From NCBI RefSeq assembly GCF_004014805.1, contig NZ_ATDN01000012.1:1-64000 (forward strand): a stretch of DNA of 64,000 bases, in the 5' to 3' direction. Source of the stretch: Mycolicibacterium elephantis DSM 44368. Lineage in GTDB: Bacteria; Actinomycetota; Actinomycetes; Mycobacteriales; Mycobacteriaceae. Of this stretch, positions 1 to 10,178 are shown in pieces (position 1 is the first letter of the stretch; every line of letters begins with the position of its first letter). A model generated the notes under the pieces. It was not told the origin of the DNA, did no database searches, and was given only the letters and a program-made list of their open reading frames with translations. The translations under genes and the position numbers were made by a program.

Positions 1-188
1 ATTCACCATCAAACTGAGCCGACATCAAGTCCGATGAAAAATCGAGGCTAGCCAGCGCGGTGCTCCTCAGCCCCGAAACCCCACCACTCCACGGGACTTA
101 CCCGCATATCCCGTAGGCATATTCCCCAGCCATTCAACGACTGTGAGATCGTGCGTGAAGCGGCCTGACTACAGTACGGCGCCTTAGA

Positions 189-1277
189 TCACAAAATGTC
201 ACGATAAACTTGTGCCGTTTCCGCGGCGCATCGGTCCCATGAAAACGCAGATATACGTGCGAACCCGCGCACCCGCAAATCGGCTTGCAAACTCTCCGTC
301 GTCACAACGAGCTCCAGTGTCGATCTTAGTTCTTCTGCATCGCAGGGATCAAAATAGGCGCCAGCGTCTCCTACTATTTCGGGAATTGAGCCTCCGCGAC
401 TGCACACTACCGGGCATCCGTGGCTCATCGCTTCGAGCGGAGGAATGCCGAAGCCTTCGTATTTCGATGGGTAGACGAATGCAGCCGCTGTTCGATAGCA
501 CTCTGCCAACTTTCGGTCGGATCCACATTCATAGCGCACACGGTCGGCTATACCCAATCGTTCAATCTCTTTACGCTCGTCAAGCTGCAGCGGATGACCG
601 CCGAAAGCTACCAGGTCGAACTGTCGTAATGTCGGAGAACTGCTAAAGGCCTGCAGCACCGTGCTGAAATTCTTATAACCACCACGGTGACCCACGTAGA
701 GAAGCGATGGTCTTTGCCGGGACCCTCGCTCCTCTGCATCCTTGATTTCACTCGTAAGTGAATAACCAAGGTGTACAACACTGGTTTGTGCCGCATCTAT
801 GCCGTAAAGATTAATAAGATCACGCCGTGTGGTTTCAGAGATGCAGATTATATGGTCAGCACGATTCACGGCGGCACGCTTGGAGGCGATTACACGCTTA
901 GCGTTGGGCAAAAATAACTCGTGGATCATGTCGTGGACAGTTATCACTCGCCGTCGGCCCTTGCCCACAGGCACCATAGAGTAATAGGTCTCGTGTACGA
1001 TATCCGCATTCGTGCTCGACCAAGCGATTGGCTGCGCAATGCGATTCGCAACCCCGACCATATGTCTAATACCGGCAAAATCTGCGTGCACGTACCTTCC
1101 CTGTCCAAAACGGCGCGCTGAATCAGCCATTAAATAGTTATTTATGTAAACGGGCGCGACGATACGTACTTCTGACACGGCGTCGGACGGCAGGCGGCTC
1201 GCTAGCTCGAAAATATAGCGGGAAACACCACCATATCGCTGCATTGAAAAAATTCGGTGGTCGAATGCAACTTTCAA
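189..1277 (-). CDS. GT4-family glycosyltransferase
   Basis: This 362-residue protein has a GT-B fold glycosyltransferase sequence of family 4. The N-terminal half carries the acceptor-domain start (KVAFDHRIF, then GGVSRYIFELA). The C-terminal half has the donor-site block YEGFGIPPLEAMSHG with the E-x7-E pattern, followed by GGSIPEIV. It probably transfers a sugar, often mannose in this subfamily, from a nucleotide donor to a lipid-linked repeat unit at the cytoplasmic membrane face. The start is TTG at 1277 with GGAGG about ten bases upstream. It is the most distal gene seen in the minus-strand polysaccharide locus. Family is clear; donor and acceptor are unknown. Confidence 0.85.
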   Translation of the reverse strand: MKVAFDHRIFSMQRYGGVSRYIFELASRLPSDAVSEVRIVAPVYINNYLMADSARRFGQGRYVHADFAGIRHMVGVANRIAQPIAWSSTNADIVHETYYSMVPVGKGRRRVITVHDMIHELFLPNAKRVIASKRAAVNRADHIICISETTRRDLINLYGIDAAQTSVVHLGYSLTSEIKDAEERGSRQRPSLLYVGHRGGYKNFSTVLQAFSSSPTLRQFDLVAFGGHPLQLDERKEIERLGIADRVRYECGSDRKLAECYRTAAAFVYPSKYEGFGIPPLEAMSHGCPVVCSRGGSIPEIVGDAGAYFDPCDAEELRSTLELVVTTESLQADLRVRGFARISAFSWDRCAAETAQVYRDIL

Positions 1278-1467
1278 AAGGTCGGAACCTCCTTATCGGC
1301 GCAGGGGGCGCGCGCCAAATCGAAATAGGTGAGGCCGATAAGCCCCTGAATGCCATCCATTCTGTGCCACGAAAAATATAGAAACCTCGCGACGATCGAG
1401 CTGGCTAATCGGTGCCGCTCAACGACGCCAAGAGGAAACATCTCGAACCCACCACAGCCAGCCGGCC

Positions 1468-2853
1468 TCAACGAGATCGATCGTCGACTCCATCAGCATC
1501 GATGCGGGAACGGTGCGCAAGGCTCAATGCGAAAAGAGCCGCGAACGGCCAATACAAATACCGTTCGACTATCCCGTTGTTAAGTAGCCCAAAGCCGAGC
1601 ACGCCTATAGCTGAGATGACAAGTATCGGCACAAACACCCCCCGGGTCGAACGTGGCCGCACCAATAGTGGCCGAGTTAGGCATGTATAGAAAACGATAA
1701 AATAGAACACTCCACCCGACGTTAGAACTATTAGAGGAACCATTTCCCCATTCCAGCTTCCTACACCAGCGCCGAATAGTGGGTTCGTACCGAGTAGGTC
1801 GATGCCTCGTTCAAGGTTTGCTATCCGCGCAGCGTTCGATATCTGTCCCGACTTGCTGAAAAATCTAGAGCTGTCCAAGATGATGGGCACAAAAATGATC
1901 GCAAGTGCCGCCGAGAAGGCCAGCATGGGCGGCACCCAAAGGTGGATCCGCTTTGCGAAGACCCCGAGGAACGCCAACGTCACGACGGCTATTACGGCAC
2001 CACAAAACAGGGCACCACGCGAGCCACTGAGGTATATCGCGTACATAGAGATAGGTAGCGCCAAGACCATGCCAACCTTCACATATTTTCGGGTTGCTCC
2101 TACCAGGTAGATCAGCATGGGTAGCGTATTTGCAATCGTTTGCCCGAAAGAATTGGGGTGATTCGCCAAACCGGTAGCTCTGGTGTCGGACACAACGTGA
2201 TACAAAAATGGAAGATGGCTTAAAAAAGAGCCCTTACCAAATACGTTTAATTCGACCACTCCATAAGTTGCACTAATAGCTGCGCCAATTGCCCAAAAGC
2301 GTATGATCTTTTCGACAATAACCTTTGCATTCTCGCTATTCTCTGCCGCAGAAGCCACGATTATTGCTACGGCAGTTATAGAAAATGCCATCCGCGCTAT
2401 TAACGGTAATGCACCGCCCTGCTCAGCCCCAACCGCATTACCTACTACCCACTCTCTCCATTGGGAAGGGGTTCGAGTCGCTCTCAATGGGTCTCCGCGC
2501 ACGACGGACCCGACCAAGGCTATAAGAAGAAGGACAAAGGGCGGGAGCACCGCCCACGCATATATCGGAAGTCTGCGACCGTTGTGCACGGAGACCAATA
2601 TCGCGAAAAACACCCCCGCAACGAGCAGGTAGTCAGCCACGTTGACACCTGCAATTCGTACGCCGGTCCATGTGCTCGTGAGGGCAGCGCAATATGCCAA
2701 AATCTGGCTAGCAGTCCGCGGTACGCCCTTGCTCACCGAAAATCGGTTCCTACTTGCACCTGAAGCAAGGACCGTAGCTTGATTCACGACCATCCTTCCG
2801 TGGCTCAACGGTTTCCGTGTCTCTTCGGTGACTCGGACACCGCTAGTCTGCAC
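1468..2853 (-). CDS. O-antigen ligase/polymerase-like membrane protein (Wzy/WaaL superfamily)
   Basis: This polytopic membrane protein of up to 461 residues has about ten hydrophobic segments. Family-type motifs are ATGLANHPNSFGQ around residue 235, SGSRGALF, and GTNPLFGAGVGSW in the large C-terminal loop, as in O-antigen ligases and Wzy polymerases. It would polymerise lipid-linked repeat units or join glycan to an acceptor on the outer membrane face. The GTG start at 2853 has no clear ribosome site. An ATG at 2793 gives a shorter protein that loses no predicted membrane segment and is a fair alternative. It lies between a flippase and a glycosyltransferase, as expected for a Wzx/Wzy locus. 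Polymerase versus ligase cannot be decided from sequence. Confidence 0.75.
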   Translation of the reverse strand: MQTSGVRVTEETRKPLSHGRMVVNQATVLASGASRNRFSVSKGVPRTASQILAYCAALTSTWTGVRIAGVNVADYLLVAGVFFAILVSVHNGRRLPIYAWAVLPPFVLLLIALVGSVVRGDPLRATRTPSQWREWVVGNAVGAEQGGALPLIARMAFSITAVAIIVASAAENSENAKVIVEKIIRFWAIGAAISATYGVVELNVFGKGSFLSHLPFLYHVVSDTRATGLANHPNSFGQTIANTLPMLIYLVGATRKYVKVGMVLALPISMYAIYLSGSRGALFCGAVIAVVTLAFLGVFAKRIHLWVPPMLAFSAALAIIFVPIILDSSRFFSKSGQISNAARIANLERGIDLLGTNPLFGAGVGSWNGEMVPLIVLTSGGVFYFIVFYTCLTRPLLVRPRSTRGVFVPILVISAIGVLGFGLLNNGIVERYLYWPFAALFALSLAHRSRIDADGVDDRSR

Positions 2854-3588
2854 CAGGCAGTCGCGCTATGACAGGCGATTGGTAACGCTCCAGACGTCTA
2901 AAGCGATCGCCCTAAGGGTGCTGGGCGTCCCGCCAGGGAAATTGGATCGCATCGGGTTGTTACTGACAGCAGAAACTAGACGCTGTCTCGTTGCTGTGCA
3001 GCGGCCGATACCTGGGTCGCCTTTAGCTAGTGCGATTCCGGGCCCGTTTCTTGTCTGATGAACGGGGTTCGAGTCCTTTCTTGGGGGTTGATGGTTTATC
3101 TGGCTCTTGCGACCATCTAGAGTCTTGAGGCCTAGTCGCATGCTGCCGACCCACGCCGGCTAAGCACCCCAGGCCCTACATTCTCGTAGGGAAGGCGCGA
3201 TTCATCCACGGCTAGCAGGCGCCACTTTGGCAAACGACGTCGGCGCACCACAACGTAGCCGCTCCAGGGCAGCCCGCTATCGCGACCTTGGTAACGGGTG
3301 ACATAGTTTCCGCGTGCAGACGGGCACTGACAGACGTCCCGGACCTGAGTCGCCAAAGTGGTCGCCGCCCGAATCGGTCACACGGCATTGGAATGCTTAG
3401 AAGTTCCTTCGACGTCTACACGACAAAGGAGAACTTCCGGGCTCTCTACCGGAATTAAATGTCCGTACCAGGGCCAGAGCCTCAAATTTTGTGTGTCCGG
3501 AGCCCTCCTCGCAACACACACCCTGCCGGCAAGTATGAAACTACGACGCAATGCTCCAAATATCCGCTTCGGGTATTAGCATGGCGGT
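2854..3588. other. 735-base intergenic stretch with no supported gene
   Basis: The stretch lies between the Wzy-like gene and the plus-strand small membrane protein. Short open frames exist on both strands (for example 3132-3356 minus) but none has a ribosome site or a recognisable domain. A GGGGTTCGAGTCC string near 3063 resembles a tRNA T-arm, but no tRNA folds around it. Promoters for the divergent flanking genes probably lie here; I could not place them. Confidence 0.5.
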
Positions 3589-4209
3589 GTGCCAAACCAC
3601 GCAGGGATTGATCACGACGTCCCAGACGACAACGCCAACGACGCGCAGCCGCAGAAGGCTGCTCGAACTGCGACTGACACCGAGCCTTCCCGGGAGATCA
3701 CGTCGGCGAGGGAAAGCACACAGCTACGGCTTATCTCTGCGCTTCCAATGCTGTTGGGTGTTTCCGTTCTCGCCGTAAATCTCCTCGTAATAATCAGGCT
3801 CTGGCGGAGCATAATCAGATTGCCCGGTGTCGTGGCGCTCGCGTTAACCGTGACGAGTTTGCTCGCCGGCCTCTTCTTAATCGTTTACGGCCTTACACTT
3901 CGGCGTCTTGATTCTACTGGAAAGACGATTTCAGCGGAGTCGCGAGCGAGCTCCGGTCTCAACGCAACAGGCACCTACGCCAGGTGGATTGGAATTCCGA
4001 TGCTTGTGGCGCTATCGGCCTCGGCAGCGACAGTCTGGGCCGCAGAAATTGCCAAACCCAAGCTGCCAGACCCCGCAGATATGAAACCTTGCATCGAACT
4101 TTATCAACAGGCGCTAGCCATCCATAAAGAAAACCCCCAATTTAGGATGCCGGCCGGTGACCGTGACAACGCCAGGTGCACAATTAATTATGTGTTGGGT
4201 TTGGCGTAA
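3589..4209 (+). CDS. Hypothetical three-TM membrane protein in the polysaccharide locus
   Basis: This is a 206-residue protein with a polar N-terminal 45 residues and three hydrophobic segments (about 48-70, 78-103 and 136-155). Its ~50-residue polar C-terminal tail contains two cysteines (PCIELYQQ and ARCTINYV). I do not recognise the family. The cysteine-bearing tail could form a disulfide outside the membrane; that is inference. The start is GTG at 3589 without a convincing ribosome site, so the N-terminus is uncertain. It is the only plus-strand gene inside the minus-strand glycan cluster and ends 60 bases from the convergent flippase gene. Confidence 0.6.
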   Translation: MPNHAGIDHDVPDDNANDAQPQKAARTATDTEPSREITSARESTQLRLISALPMLLGVSVLAVNLLVIIRLWRSIIRLPGVVALALTVTSLLAGLFLIVYGLTLRRLDSTGKTISAESRASSGLNATGTYARWIGIPMLVALSASAATVWAAEIAKPKLPDPADMKPCIELYQQALAIHKENPQFRMPAGDRDNARCTINYVLGLA

Positions 4210-4269
4210 TACTCGGTGATCTGTTAAGTAATTTGCAGCTAGTCCATCGTCCGAAATTCTACGGTCGGT

Positions 4270-5544
4270 TCACTCCGACGGCGAGGTTGCACGAGCCACG
4301 ACTCTCACGTAATCGACTAGCTCGATAACGACACACCCGCCCAATCCAGTAAGAACCCCGCCCAGAGCCATAGGCACGCTAGCTGAGGCTGCCCCCAGGC
4401 TAACCAAAGGCAACCCCACTGCGGAGCCTATAATGACAGCCTTTGCGACCACCTGAAGGCGTCCAAAGGTGGCCAACGCGGCGCGCGCGAGTGTGGCTTC
4501 AAAAAAGCCTACCGAAACACATAATGAAATCAATAGAATTCCGGGCCACGACACTGACACATGTTCTTTTCCCAACCAGTCAATAAGATGAGGCGCCACT
4601 ATCAACGTCATCGCAAACAGGAGGAGGGCGAAACTACCCGCGCCTGCCAGGGCGATATTTGCGCGCCGGACGCGAGTTGAATCACTTCCCCGGGGGACCC
4701 AACCCTGCAGAACAACCACTGCGGGTATTGCCACAGCGTGGATCTGCCGAATTACCTTGTCTGCCAGCGCAAACACTGGTTGAATACCGGGCGCAATTAA
4801 AGAAACTATGGCAAGGGGAGCCGCATTGTATGCCGCACCGCCCAAGGCTGAAATCATGCCGTGGCGGTTGAGTACGAGGATCTCGGTTGGCCTGCGAAGC
4901 CGAATCACCTCCGCGCCATTTCGCGTTGTCTCGAGAACAATCCAAACCGATGAACAAGTAAACCCCGCGAACATTCCTGCGGCCATACTCATAGGTCCCA
5001 CCACGGCGCTATGCCCTATCTGCATTAGAGCTACGCCTAACAAAATTCCTGTCACACGTGGGATTGTTTCTAACACCAGGAATGGAAGGGGGCGAGCGAG
5101 GCCCACGAAATACCATTGCGCGGTGAGACCCACACTGGTCATGGAAACCGCGCCCACGGCCGCGAAATGTGGCGTACCGGGAGCGAGCAGATAGGCGACA
5201 ACTGCAGCTGTTGCCGAAGCTGGGAGTGCAAGTAATAGCCGCGTATATACGGATTCAAGGTATTCGGCTCGCCTCACCCCCGCGGGAGCTCGGGCAATTC
5301 TCGCCGGGCCGTACCAGCCCCAACCGTAGAGGACGGCCACCGCGGAGATGGCGCCAACAGCCTGTCCGAGCGCTATCGACCCCCAGGCTGCAGCTCCACT
5401 TGCTGCGATCATCGCAGGAATCAAGACCAAAGCTGCTGCTGCAAGCAGCAGAACGGATGCTCCGAAGCCTATTAGCTTTCGTAGGCCGGAGCCGGCAAGC
5501 TTTCTGCCCCCGATTGACGAAAAGAGACGACGCGCTCGACGCAT
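4270..5544 (-). CDS. Polysaccharide flippase-like membrane protein (Wzx/MOP superfamily)
   Basis: This 424-residue hydrophobic protein has about twelve predicted membrane segments spread over its length and short charged loops, the layout of MOP-superfamily lipid-linked oligosaccharide flippases. Local features such as VLYGWGWYGPARIARA and AQWYFVGLARP after an early helix pair fit O-antigen/teichoic-acid exporters. It would move undecaprenyl-linked repeat units across the inner membrane for polymerisation by the Wzy-like protein. The start is ATG at 5544, with GAGGA about ten bases upstream. Specific residues for substrate choice cannot be read. The family call rests on topology, size and context. 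Confidence 0.75.
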   Translation of the reverse strand: MRRARRLFSSIGGRKLAGSGLRKLIGFGASVLLLAAAALVLIPAMIAASGAAAWGSIALGQAVGAISAVAVLYGWGWYGPARIARAPAGVRRAEYLESVYTRLLLALPASATAAVVAYLLAPGTPHFAAVGAVSMTSVGLTAQWYFVGLARPLPFLVLETIPRVTGILLGVALMQIGHSAVVGPMSMAAGMFAGFTCSSVWIVLETTRNGAEVIRLRRPTEILVLNRHGMISALGGAAYNAAPLAIVSLIAPGIQPVFALADKVIRQIHAVAIPAVVVLQGWVPRGSDSTRVRRANIALAGAGSFALLLFAMTLIVAPHLIDWLGKEHVSVSWPGILLISLCVSVGFFEATLARAALATFGRLQVVAKAVIIGSAVGLPLVSLGAASASVPMALGGVLTGLGGCVVIELVDYVRVVARATSPSE

Positions 5545-5783
5545 GGGTGGGCGTCCTCAGATAATCGATAATTTTCGATGCAGAACACCGATGATTCTAG
5601 AATCCCCAACACTTGCCAGAGGTGGCAACGGATGCGTGCCCTTATGTCGAATTGAACCCCGAAAACCGCGGGAGCTTTGCGCGTGGACCGGACGACCGGT
5701 GACCTTGACGTGTTGGACGTAAGTCGCGCGGCTTACACCGTCTGCCTTCAGGAAACCGCCTCGCTGCATGCGGCCCCGCATCG

Positions 5784-6446
5784 TCAAATTTTCTCCAGCA
5801 AATACGAGTACTCAACGCCGATGGGAGTGGTCGCTTTTCGTGCGTCGATAATTCGCAGGCTCGCGTTTTTTACCGAACGTTGGATCCATTGCTGCGAAAC
5901 CGCCACGCCGCCATTCGCGCTTCGGAACTGGCGAATGAAGCCCGGCAGACCGCGTCTGACAGATGCAGTCACGATGACGTACCTTGATGTGACCCTGGCG
6001 AGCTCCCTAATTACCTCTAATTTTGCTGACTCAGGAAGGTGCTTCAACAATGCGTGGCAGAAAGCGAGGTCAAAGGTACGATCCTCAAATGGGAGTTGTT
6101 CTGCAATGCCCTCCTGGAACTCAATCCTTATACCTCCGACCGAAACTGTTCTCGCCTTTTTGAGCATCGTGGGGGACGCATCGACCGCCACGATTCGATC
6201 CGGTTGTAACACCGCAAGGTTGGGCAGCCACCGTCCAAGCCCAGTCGGACAGTCCAATATGTCTTGTACCTCGGACTTCGGTATCTGAGCGATTAAACTG
6301 TTGACTGCGCGCTGTTCACGCCGGTACCGATACCGTCCCAGGACGCCGCTGAAGCGGTTCCGCATATAGTTTTGGACTACATCCTCCGCCAGATAATTCT
6401 TTCGGGCCGCGTAGCCAACGTTTTCATCGGGACTTTGCGCGCTCAC
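5784..6446 (-). CDS. SAM-dependent methyltransferase, class I
   Basis: This 220-residue Rossmann-type methyltransferase has motif I as DCPTGLGRW, the acidic strand end VAVDASPTML, and a later LPFEDRTFDLAFCHALLKHL that matches the post-motif II/III region of UbiE-like enzymes. It may O-methylate a sugar of the repeat unit, since it sits among glycosyltransferases. The GTG at 6446 is chosen because GGAGG lies six bases upstream (6453-6457). A longer frame to 6488 is open but has no such site. It overlaps the end of the upstream glycosyltransferase gene by 23 bases, implying co-translation. The substrate is unknown. Confidence 0.8.
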   Translation of the reverse strand: MSAQSPDENVGYAARKNYLAEDVVQNYMRNRFSGVLGRYRYRREQRAVNSLIAQIPKSEVQDILDCPTGLGRWLPNLAVLQPDRIVAVDASPTMLKKARTVSVGGIRIEFQEGIAEQLPFEDRTFDLAFCHALLKHLPESAKLEVIRELARVTSRYVIVTASVRRGLPGFIRQFRSANGGVAVSQQWIQRSVKNASLRIIDARKATTPIGVEYSYLLEKI

Positions 6447-7596
6447 GGCGTACCTCCATGGTCTCGTCAAAAACAGCGACCCTCGCATCGCTGAGAACGT
6501 CTGGGCTCACTGTCGCCACTGCGCGTTGCCGGGCCCCCCTGCCGAGAGCACGCCGAAGTTCGGGGGAAGCAATAAGTTCCTGCAGGCAATCCGCGAGCCG
6601 CGCCGTATTCCCTGCGGGAAAAACTCTACCTTCCCCGTTCGACACGATTTCCGGGAGAATACCGCTGTCGCTGACTACGCAGGGCACGCCCGATGACATC
6701 GCTTCGAGAACTGCGCGGCCGTCGTGCTCCTGATGATCGGGCAGCACGCGCGCAGGCATGACAAACAGGTCGATATCAGCCATGAACAGATGTAGATCGT
6801 CATTATTGATGGCTCCGACATGATGTACATCATCCGCCGACATAATTGCTGCTTGAGTAACCGGGTCGGTGATTCTCCCGGCGAGCCACAACTCGATTGG
6901 AACCTCACTACGCTCACGAACCTGTTCAAATGCGGCTAGCAACTCCGGTACGCCTTTCGTGGTGCCGATTTTGCCAACGAAACCGACCCGCAACTCTTTC
7001 TGACCAGCAGTTGCCTCCACCGGATGGAAACGCGAAACATCTATCGGAAGGTGAGGCTGAACGTAGACCGAAGACTCTCGTGCGCCGAGCACCCGAATGT
7101 AGAGGTCCCGCGTTATCTCACTCGCGGCAATGATCGCGCTAGTCCTGCGTATACCCCACCGAGCAATCAGGCGCTTACCCCTGCCTAGCAACGAATTCGG
7201 GGCACGAAAAGTATTCTTTTTGACAATGAGGATGATGCGCGCGCGAGACCGTGCGGCAAGTAGGTTAAGCGCTACCTGTACGAACTGCACATGCCAGGCG
7301 TCATAATCCACGCACACGATGTCCGGCTTTGTAGACCGGAGAGTCTTTAAGAGACCGCGCAAAAGAAATTGCGACCGGCCCAATTGTACTGCAGGAAGTG
7401 GAATTACATCGAGCAAGTGTGCTTCATCATCCCCCGGGGGTTGCAGCGCTCCATTAGTGTTCTCTCGTGGACCCACAAGGGTCAAGTCAACCCGCCTGCC
7501 GAGTGAAGCAAAAGGTGTAATTCTGCCCGGCTCGTTATATGCGTGACTGACGAATACTACGCGGAGTCGACCAGTCTGCTTGGGTTCTGGCCGCAT
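6424..7596 (-). CDS. GT4-family glycosyltransferase
   Basis: This GT-B glycosyltransferase is about 390 residues. The C-terminal half has VGFVGKIGTTKGVPELL, the E-x7-E pattern in EHDGRAVLEAM, and SDSGILPEIV at the nucleotide-sugar site. It should add a sugar to the polyprenyl-linked intermediate. ATG 7596 is preferred because RLRVVFVSHAYNEPG, the usual first strand, follows closely. A TTG at 7659 would add 21 unrelated residues and has no ribosome site either. It follows fcl in the same direction and overlaps the methyltransferase gene. Donor specificity is not readable; GDP-fucose is possible because of the neighbouring genes. Confidence 0.8.
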   Translation of the reverse strand: MRPEPKQTGRLRVVFVSHAYNEPGRITPFASLGRRVDLTLVGPRENTNGALQPPGDDEAHLLDVIPLPAVQLGRSQFLLRGLLKTLRSTKPDIVCVDYDAWHVQFVQVALNLLAARSRARIILIVKKNTFRAPNSLLGRGKRLIARWGIRRTSAIIAASEITRDLYIRVLGARESSVYVQPHLPIDVSRFHPVEATAGQKELRVGFVGKIGTTKGVPELLAAFEQVRERSEVPIELWLAGRITDPVTQAAIMSADDVHHVGAINNDDLHLFMADIDLFVMPARVLPDHQEHDGRAVLEAMSSGVPCVVSDSGILPEIVSNGEGRVFPAGNTARLADCLQELIASPELRRALGRGARQRAVATVSPDVLSDARVAVFDETMEVRRERAKSR

Positions 7597-7702
7597 TTTG
7601 CTCGCTCTCGTGAAGTTTGCGTCTAACAAATTCTCACTCCCTGTACGGGACCATTCCAAGAAGCCCGTTACGACTCATCAGAACCCGTTAGCAGTGCCCT
7701 GA

Positions 7703-8680
7703 CTAAGTGCTACGCAGCGAAGCGACATGCTCGCGGTACCACGCCACTGTGCGCTCTAATCCCTCCCGCAAGTCGATTGTCGGCACCCAGCCCATTCGGG
7801 CAAGTTTAGATACATCTAGGAGCTTCTGCGGGGTCCCATCGGGCTTTGAAGCGTCCCACCGCGTCTCACCCACGAAGCCGACCACCGATGCGACTGTTTC
7901 AGCGGCCTCTCGTATCGTGACATCCGTACCACTGCCGACATTCACCTGTTCGGGACCGTCATAATGCTCTAGGAGGTGCAGGCACGCATCAGCCATGTCG
8001 TCTGAATACAGGAACTCACGTCTTGGCGAACCAGTTCCCCAATTGGTAACTGACGCTGCACCGGACGCTACCGCCTCGTCATAGCGTCGAATCAGTGCGG
8101 GCAAAACATGCGAATCCGTCGGTGAAAAATTGTCATTGGGCCCGTAGAGGTTCGTCGGCATCGCCGAAATCCACGGCAAGCCATACTGGCGGCGCACAGC
8201 TTGAACGTGCAAGATGCCCGCGATTTTGGCGATCGCATATGCGTCGTTCGTCGGCTCAAGATGGCCGGTGAGCAGAGAGTCCTCGCGGATGGGCTGCTTC
8301 GCGAACTTTGGGTAGATGCAAGAAGACCCGAGAAACAGTAGGCGCTCAACTTCGACTTCACGAGCTGCGTCGAGGACATTGCACTGAATGCGCAAGTTTT
8401 CGCTTAAGAAGTCCACGGGGTAGGTGTTGTTCGCGAAGATTCCACCAACCTTCGCCGCGGCCAGCACGACGTACCTCGGCTTGGTTTCAATGAAGAAGTC
8501 GAAAACCTCGCTACGAATCTTGAGGTCAAGTTCCGCTGACGTCTTACCAACGATATTCGTGAACCCCGCGGCCAGAAGTCTGCGGACAATTGCCGAGCCG
8601 ACCAACCCACGGTGCCCTGCGACATAAAATGTTGCCCCACGGTCGAGCGCAGCCGGTGTGAAGCCTACGCCAGTGGTCAT
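7703..8680 (-). CDS. fcl: GDP-L-fucose synthase
   Basis: This 325-residue extended SDR protein performs 3,5-epimerisation and 4-reduction of GDP-4-keto-6-deoxy-mannose to GDP-L-fucose, using NADPH. Sequence evidence includes the dinucleotide motif [27 protein letters not shown] with the catalytic serine region, YAIAK for the Tyr-x3-Lys pair, and [15 protein letters not shown] 8680 forms an ATGA overlap with the gmd stop, so it is chosen over the longer open frame to 8743. The gene pair gmd-fcl makes GDP-L-fucose from GDP-mannose, so the polymer probably contains fucose or a derivative. Confidence 0.95.
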   Translation of the reverse strand: MTTGVGFTPAALDRGATFYVAGHRGLVGSAIVRRLLAAGFTNIVGKTSAELDLKIRSEVFDFFIETKPRYVVLAAAKVGGIFANNTYPVDFLSENLRIQCNVLDAAREVEVERLLFLGSSCIYPKFAKQPIREDSLLTGHLEPTNDAYAIAKIAGILHVQAVRRQYGLPWISAMPTNLYGPNDNFSPTDSHVLPALIRRYDEAVASGAASVTNWGTGSPRREFLYSDDMADACLHLLEHYDGPEQVNVGSGTDVTIREAAETVASVVGFVGETRWDASKPDGTPQKLLDVSKLARMGWVPTIDLREGLERTVAWYREHVASLRST

Positions 8681-9732
8681 CCCGCGACTGCCCCACGAAC
8701 TGTCGGCGTTTCCCAAGTGTCCAGTTGCACCGTGTCGATCCACGGCCTACCCGCATTTTCGAGAGCCTCGACATCAGCGTCTACCATCAGGCGCGCAAGG
8801 TCGCGTCCGTTGACGGTGGGTTGCCAGCCGAGTTTGGTGCGGGCGCGTGTTGAGTCGCCGATGAGCGAATCGACCTCCGTGGGGCGAAGGTAGCGCTCAT
8901 CGAACCGGACGTGATCTTCCCAATTGAGGCCGGCATGCGCGAATGCAATCTCAAGGAATTCTCGCACGGTGATTCCCACGCCCGTTGAAAGGACATAGTC
9001 GTCGGGTTCATCAGCTTGCAGCATTCGCCACATTCCCTCGACATATTCCGGAGCGTAACCCCAATCCCGCACGGCATCGAGATTGCCCATATAGAGGCAC
9101 TCCTGCTTACCGGCCTTGATCGCTGCGACTGCACGAGTGATCTTGCGGGTGACGAACGTTTCGCCACGGCGGGGTGATTCGTGATTAAACAAGATGCCGT
9201 TGGCAGCGAAAATCCCGTAGGCCTCACGATAGTTTCTGGTAATCCAGTAGCTATAGAGCTTGGCGGCCGCGTACGGTGAACAGGGCGCGAACGGGGTGTT
9301 CTCGTCCTGCGGCGACGGCGTCGTCCCGTACAGTTCGGAGGACGATGCTTGGTAAAAGCGAGTTTCTATGCCCGAGAGTCGGACCGCCTCTAGCATCCGA
9401 ATAGTTCCAGTCCCAGTAGTGTCTGCTGTGTGTTCGGGCTCGTCGAACGACACGCGCACATGAGACTGCGCGGCTAGGTTGTACACCTCAGCCGGCTTAA
9501 TATCGGCGAGGAGCGTCACCAAGCGTGCACCGTCACTGAGGTCTCCGTAGTGCAAAAACAATCTTGCATCCGGTGAATGAGGGTCAACGTACAAATGATC
9601 GATGCGCGAGGTATTGAAAGTAGAGGCTCGGCGGATGACCCCATGTACCTCATAGCCCTTGTTCAGCAATAGCTCCGCCAAGTACGAGCCATCCTGACCG
9701 GTAATGCCAGTAATCAAGGCACGTTTCGTCAT
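8677..9732 (-). CDS. gmd: GDP-mannose 4,6-dehydratase
   Basis: This 351-residue SDR enzyme dehydrates GDP-D-mannose to GDP-4-keto-6-deoxy-D-mannose, the first step to GDP-fucose or GDP-rhamnose. Visible motifs are [14 protein letters not shown] (NADP binding), [17 protein letters not shown] (Tyr-x3-Lys) and [16 protein letters not shown], all typical of GMD. The length is normal for the family. The ribosome site GGGGGAAGG lies just upstream of the ATG, a leader that recurs at other genes of this locus. The ATG overlaps the stop of the upstream 149-codon frame by ATGA, and the stop overlaps fcl the same way. The call is secure. Confidence 0.96.
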   Translation of the reverse strand: MTKRALITGITGQDGSYLAELLLNKGYEVHGVIRRASTFNTSRIDHLYVDPHSPDARLFLHYGDLSDGARLVTLLADIKPAEVYNLAAQSHVRVSFDEPEHTADTTGTGTIRMLEAVRLSGIETRFYQASSSELYGTTPSPQDENTPFAPCSPYAAAKLYSYWITRNYREAYGIFAANGILFNHESPRRGETFVTRKITRAVAAIKAGKQECLYMGNLDAVRDWGYAPEYVEGMWRMLQADEPDDYVLSTGVGITVREFLEIAFAHAGLNWEDHVRFDERYLRPTEVDSLIGDSTRARTKLGWQPTVNGRDLARLMVDADVEALENAGRPWIDTVQLDTWETPTVRGAVAG

Positions 9733-10178
9733 AAATACCTTCCCCCGTTGCCAGCGGCAGTGCCGCCCCGCAGTCGATTAAGCACCCTACCGACGGCGGG
9801 CCAGTAGCTCCTCCGCATCGCCAATCGGACTGTCTCTTGACAGTACCCAACTTGGCGACTCGACGAAGCATCCAACGGGACAAAAGCCCGCCTGCCCGAT
9901 GAAGGTCTGCAGTCACCAATGGCCCTGAAACCGCGGCGATCCGCGAGCCAGTGGCCGGCCTCGACCTGCACCAAGGCAGCGTCGACCCAGTTGCCAATTG
10001 CAGCCTGCGCGTTGAGACCTTCGATGCGAGATGCTGTCCGCCCATAGGAGTGCTGCCACCCTCCGATTTGCAGGGCGCGAAAGCCACGGCCCATCGATAG
10101 CGCAGCACCGACGGCTTGGAATTTGGATAGTACATACGAGAACACCCCCGCAGCGGAGGCAGATGCATCACCGGTCAC
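9729..10178 (-). CDS. Possible small gene (149 codons) wedged between a glycosyltransferase and gmd
   Basis: The frame starts with GTG 10178, which shares GTGA with the stop of the upstream glycosyltransferase. It ends in TGA sharing ATGA with the gmd start. Overlaps at both ends are what a translationally coupled operon gene would show. The protein is not recognised. It is glycine/arginine-rich in part, has no membrane segment and no clear motif. A second overlapping minus-strand frame (9650-10171) is also open, so openness alone proves little. In the colanic acid operon an acyltransferase gene (wcaF) occupies this slot next to gmd, and this could be a decayed counterpart; that is a guess. 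Confidence 0.4.
   Translation of the reverse strand: MTGDASASAAGVFSYVLSKFQAVGAALSMGRGFRALQIGGWQHSYGRTASRIEGLNAQAAIGNWVDAALVQVEAGHWLADRRGFRAIGDCRPSSGRRAFVPLDASSSRQVGYCQETVRLAMRRSYWPAVGRVLNRLRGGTAAGNGGRYL

Noticed and set aside
3055-3085. GGGGTTCGAGTCC resembling a tRNA T-arm or att site
   Set aside because: No acceptor, D or anticodon arm fits upstream, and the flanking bases do not form the T stem.
9650-10171. 173-codon minus-strand frame overlapping gmd
   Set aside because: It runs 80 bases into gmd in another frame and has no coupling or motif; the 149-codon frame is the better candidate.
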